From contig JAOAJJ010000063.1 of assembly GCA_026414245.1 (NCBI GenBank), forward strand, positions 1 through 6,377: a stretch of 6,377 nt of DNA. The letters are read 5' to 3'. Below the pieces are notes generated by a model that saw nothing but the letters and a program-made list of their open reading frames with translations, was not told the origin of the DNA and did no database searches. The number at the start of each line of letters is the position of its first letter. Positions within the stretch are counted from its first letter, which is position 1. The translations under genes were made by a program, and so were the position numbers. This document shows, piece after piece, positions 4,382-6,377 of the stretch. The stretch comes from Candidatus Bathyarchaeota archaeon (lineage in GTDB: Archaea > Thermoproteota > Bathyarchaeia > Bathyarchaeales > DTEX01).

Positions 4382-5290
4382 TTATGTCGGATTAATTCCG
4401 CTTAGTATTAGGTCTCTAATGCCCTCCTCAAGCGATATTTTAGCCTTAAAACCCAGGATCCTCTCAGCTTTAGTTGTATCCGCCAGAGTACGATAAACAT
4501 AGTTTTTAATCGGATTCGGCTTATACACTGGTTTTACATTCTTACCCAACGCTTTATTAACCATGTTCACTACATCGTTAAAGCTATGCTCCACGCCGGT
4601 TCCAACATTAAATATCTCGTAGCTGAAGTCTTTCTCAGCCGCAAGCATAAATGCTTCGACGACATCTCTAACATGTATAAAGTCGCGTGTTTGGTTTCCG
4701 TCGCCGAATATTACCGGCGGCTCATCCCGCTGTATTTTCCAAATAAACTGTGAAACCATGTTAGCATACTCGCCTTTATACTGTTCTCTCGGACCGTAAA
4801 CGCTGAACAACCTCAGTCCAACGGATTTAACATCGTAGAGTGAATTGTAGAGCTTCGCCAGCCGTTCAATAGCATATCTACATTCCGTATAATAGTCGGT
4901 CACGTATATGGGCATATCTTCCCTGTAGGGTGTTGGATTACCATTATATAGGCTGCTCGTGCTGGCATATACGATCTTACACTTATTTCTTCTAGCATAC
5001 TCGAGAATTACAATCGCCTCGTTTATTGTTTTGCCGACGAGATAAGGATTACTTTTATACATGGGCGAAGAGGAGGGCATGCCTAAATGGAATATTATAT
5101 CGATTTTATCTCTCATAGAATTTATCTTCTCATATGGCTCATTAAAAAACTCCACATTTAACCCCTCGATATTCTTGATGCTGCCTGAACTTAAGTTGTC
5201 AAAAACTGTGACTTCATGCCCATCCTTAACAAGTCTTTCAACGAGATTACTGCCTATGAAACCACATCCACCGGTTACCAAAACCCTCAT
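4382..5290 (-). CDS. NAD-dependent epimerase/dehydratase (extended SDR, GalE-like)
   Basis: A 302-residue extended short-chain dehydrogenase, likely acting on a nucleotide-diphosphate sugar (UDP-glucose 4-epimerase-like), cytosolic. The N-terminal NAD-binding motif is TGGCGFIG (6-13) with GxxGxxG spacing, and Asp31 in 'DNLSSG' holds the adenosine ribose. 'STSSLYNG' (110-117) is the active-site Ser/Thr region, and 'RLFSVYGPREQ' (160-170) and 'GDGNQTRDFIHVRDV' (196-210) are standard epimerase blocks of the substrate domain. The catalytic YxxxK motif reads Tyr134-Thr-Glu-Cys-Arg138, so the usual Lys is Arg (codon AGA). Archaeal relatives with 'YTExR' seem familiar to me, so this may mark a subfamily and not a dead enzyme. 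Start: ATG 5290 with GGAGGT (5297-5302) six bases upstream and a TATA-like box at 5336-5343. It is divergent from the topoisomerase gene. Confidence 0.93.
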   Translation of the reverse strand: MRVLVTGGCGFIGSNLVERLVKDGHEVTVFDNLSSGSIKNIEGLNVEFFNEPYEKINSMRDKIDIIFHLGMPSSSPMYKSNPYLVGKTINEAIVILEYARRNKCKIVYASTSSLYNGNPTPYREDMPIYVTDYYTECRYAIERLAKLYNSLYDVKSVGLRLFSVYGPREQYKGEYANMVSQFIWKIQRDEPPVIFGDGNQTRDFIHVRDVVEAFMLAAEKDFSYEIFNVGTGVEHSFNDVVNMVNKALGKNVKPVYKPNPIKNYVYRTLADTTKAERILGFKAKISLEEGIRDLILSGINPT

Positions 5291-5296
5291 GAGGTA

Positions 5297-5302
5297 ACCT
5301 CC
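5297..5302 (-). promoter_or_regulatory. Ribosome binding site of the epimerase
   Basis: GGAGGT on the minus strand, six bases before the ATG at 5290. It fixes the start, right before the MRVLVTGG Rossmann strand. Confidence 0.75.
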
Positions 5303-5335
5303 ATAGCTTGCACTTCTATTTTACAGCATTAAGGG

Positions 5336-5343
5336 ATATATAT
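5336..5343 (-). promoter_or_regulatory. TATA box of the epimerase gene
   Basis: ATATATAT about 50 bases before the epimerase ATG. Usual spacing puts transcription start near 5313, leaving a short leader that contains the GGAGGT ribosome binding site. Confidence 0.45.
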
Positions 5344-5430
5344 GTGATTGCGTGAAAAAGTAAATTTTAATTATTTTTAGCATTAAGATCTCTCTGTTGA
5401 TATTAAGGCATAATGTTGCATAATAGATTA

Positions 5431-5438
5431 TTATTTAA
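5431..5438 (+). promoter_or_regulatory. TATA-like box of the topoisomerase gene
   Basis: TTATTTAA, about 45 bases before the ATG at 5481, giving a predicted transcript start near 5460. A weak GGTG at 5467-5470 is the only SD-like element. It shares the 190-base divergent intergenic region with the epimerase promoter. Confidence 0.4.
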
Positions 5439-5480
5439 GCCTGAACCCTTCATGATATTCTCCATCGGTGTAAGATCCAT

Positions 5481-6377
5481 ATGTTCGTAGTCGCTGAAAA
5501 ACCCTCTGTTGCTAAAATGATTCAATCGGCTATAAAGCCGCCGCCTCCAGTTATAGCTTTAAAAGGGCATATTCTTGAGCTAGATTTTCCAGAGCACTAC
5601 TCCAATTGGAGGCACGTTAACCCACGCGATCTATTCAGCGCACCGGTCGAGTGGAAGGTTAGGGATCCTGAAACTTACAGAAACTTGGTTGGCGCCATTA
5701 GAGGGGCGGATATGCTGATTTTGGCGACTGATAATGATTCAGAAGGAGAGCTGATAGCCTACGAGGTCCTATTAATTGCTAAAAAAGTTTTGGGAGCGAC
5801 GCCGAGATATGGGCGAATGAGATTTAATGCCGCCACATTAAGCGAGCTTAGGAGTGCATGGAATAATATTGAGCCAGACTTAAGATGGAATTGGGTTTGG
5901 AAAGCTTTGCTCCGCCACAAATTCGACCTAATTACCGGAGCAGCATATACGCGGCTACTAACACTTTCAAAAAAATTGGGGAGTAACAATAACCTGATTT
6001 CATGGGGGTCGTGTGTTAAGGGAAACACAATAATTCCCGGAGACTATAAACCTATAGCTGAAGTAAATGCTGGAGAACATTGTATCGGCTGGCTGCTCAA
6101 CGATAATAAAATAATTAGAAAGTTTGCCCGATCATATGATGGGTGGGTTATTAGGGTTAAGGCTGCTGGTTTATTACCAATAGAGCTGACCCCTGAGCAT
6201 CCAATCTTAACCGCAGCATACTCTGGTCAAGGATTTATCCCTCAGCTATTTTGGAGGCAAGTTGGCGAGATAGCCCTAAAAAATGGGAGCGAACATGCAG
6301 TTTATCTAGTGATACCGCGTATCAAAGGATCTACTAGCATAGAAAAAATTTCACTAAAAGAATTTATAAATGGATAT
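5481..6377 (+). CDS. topA: Type IA DNA topoisomerase with in-frame intein (cut by window edge)
   Basis: Type IA topoisomerases cut one DNA strand through a 5'-phosphotyrosine link and relax or decatenate DNA. The first 299 codons are open to the window edge. The Toprim domain begins at the N-terminus: 'MFVVAEKPSVAKMI' (1-14) with catalytic Glu6, and 'ATDNDSEGE' (82-90) with the metal-binding D84-x-D86-x-E88 triad; Ser87 replaces the Arg more often seen. Residues 145-163 ('RHKFDLITGAAYTRLLTLS') match the start of the following domain. At 'LISWGS' (172-177) the family continues with 'CQFPTLG'-type sequence, but here residue 178 is Cys followed by intein sequence. The catalytic Tyr lies beyond the window. 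The ATG at 5481 is the only ATG in frame after an upstream stop. Archaeal topoisomerase I/III is the likely class; a reverse gyrase is excluded because there is no N-terminal helicase. Confidence 0.93.
   Translation, partial: MFVVAEKPSVAKMIQSAIKPPPPVIALKGHILELDFPEHYSNWRHVNPRDLFSAPVEWKVRDPETYRNLVGAIRGADMLILATDNDSEGELIAYEVLLIAKKVLGATPRYGRMRFNAATLSELRSAWNNIEPDLRWNWVWKALLRHKFDLITGAAYTRLLTLSKKLGSNNNLISWGSCVKGNTIIPGDYKPIAEVNAGEHCIGWLLNDNKIIRKFARSYDGWVIRVKAAGLLPIELTPEHPILTAAYSGQGFIPQLFWRQVGEIALKNGSEHAVYLVIPRIKGSTSIEKISLKEFINGY
6012..6377 (+). other. Intein in the topoisomerase, N-terminal part
   Basis: At least 122 residues of a protein-splicing element, numbered from topoisomerase residue 178. Block A is 'CVKGNTIIPGDYKPIAEV' (178-195), starting with the nucleophile Cys178 and followed by the 'GEHCIG' turn (198-203). 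Block B is 'GLLPIELTPEHPILTA' (230-245) with the diagnostic Thr237-x-x-His240. 'AVYLVIPRIKG' (273-283) resembles the linker that in archaeal inteins leads into a LAGLIDADG homing endonuclease. The C-terminal His-Asn splice junction and any endonuclease motifs lie beyond the edge. Inserting before a Cys of the conserved 'CQFPTLG' motif would supply the required +1 nucleophile, which is an inference. The frame is open throughout. Confidence 0.9.

Noticed and set aside
5061..5297. 78-codon plus-strand ORF
   Set aside because: Shadow of the epimerase gene, whose Rossmann motifs on the other strand are clear.
5759..6028. 89-codon minus-strand ORF
   Set aside because: Antisense to the topoisomerase, which is strongly supported in the plus frame.
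1..6377. CRISPR array, phage or transposase genes
   Set aside because: No regularly spaced repeats and no recognisable integrase, transposase or phage gene; the only mobile-type element seen is the intein.

Overview
The window looks archaeal, probably from an uncultured thermophilic member of the Thermoproteota/Bathyarchaeia-like lineages; the lineage is an inference. The support is an archaeal/eukaryotic-type ribosomal protein L10e (uL16), TATA/BRE-like promoters about 35-50 bases before start codons, a tRNA gene with two introns of the bulge-helix-bulge splicing type and an encoded CCA end, and an archaeal type IA topoisomerase carrying an intein. The acceptor and T stems of the tRNA are entirely G-C, which fits a high growth temperature.

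Layout. Positions 1-924 (minus) hold L10e followed 21 bases later by the N-terminus of phosphoenolpyruvate synthase, likely one transcript. Positions 1001-1522 (minus) encode a dCTP deaminase/dUTPase superfamily protein with unusual motif residues. Positions 1668-1792 (plus) are a tRNA-Arg(UCU) gene with a 31-base intron after mature position 9 and a 16-base intron after position 37.

Positions 1943-5290 (minus) form a carbohydrate block: an NAD-dependent sugar-nucleotide epimerase, a xylose-isomerase-like TIM barrel and a Gfo/Idh/MocA oxidoreductase. They share a strand but are separated by roughly 300-base gaps, and a terminator-like element follows the TIM barrel gene, so they are probably separate transcription units. 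The last two are a common pairing in sugar or polyol catabolism; the substrate cannot be read from the sequence. The epimerase more likely serves nucleotide-sugar supply.

Positions 5481-6377 (plus), divergent from the epimerase, encode the N-terminal part of a type IA DNA topoisomerase. The Toprim domain is complete, and the reading frame then enters an intein at Cys178, just where the conserved 'CQFPTLG'-type motif would be expected. The intein continues past the window edge.

The two strongest discoveries are the topoisomerase intein and the twin-intron tRNA whose first intron is at an uncommon position. Lesser leads are Lys-to-Arg in the epimerase YxxxK motif, a His in place of the usual Asp in the deaminase-like protein, and a 26-codon ORF with an excellent ribosome binding site in an otherwise empty gap.
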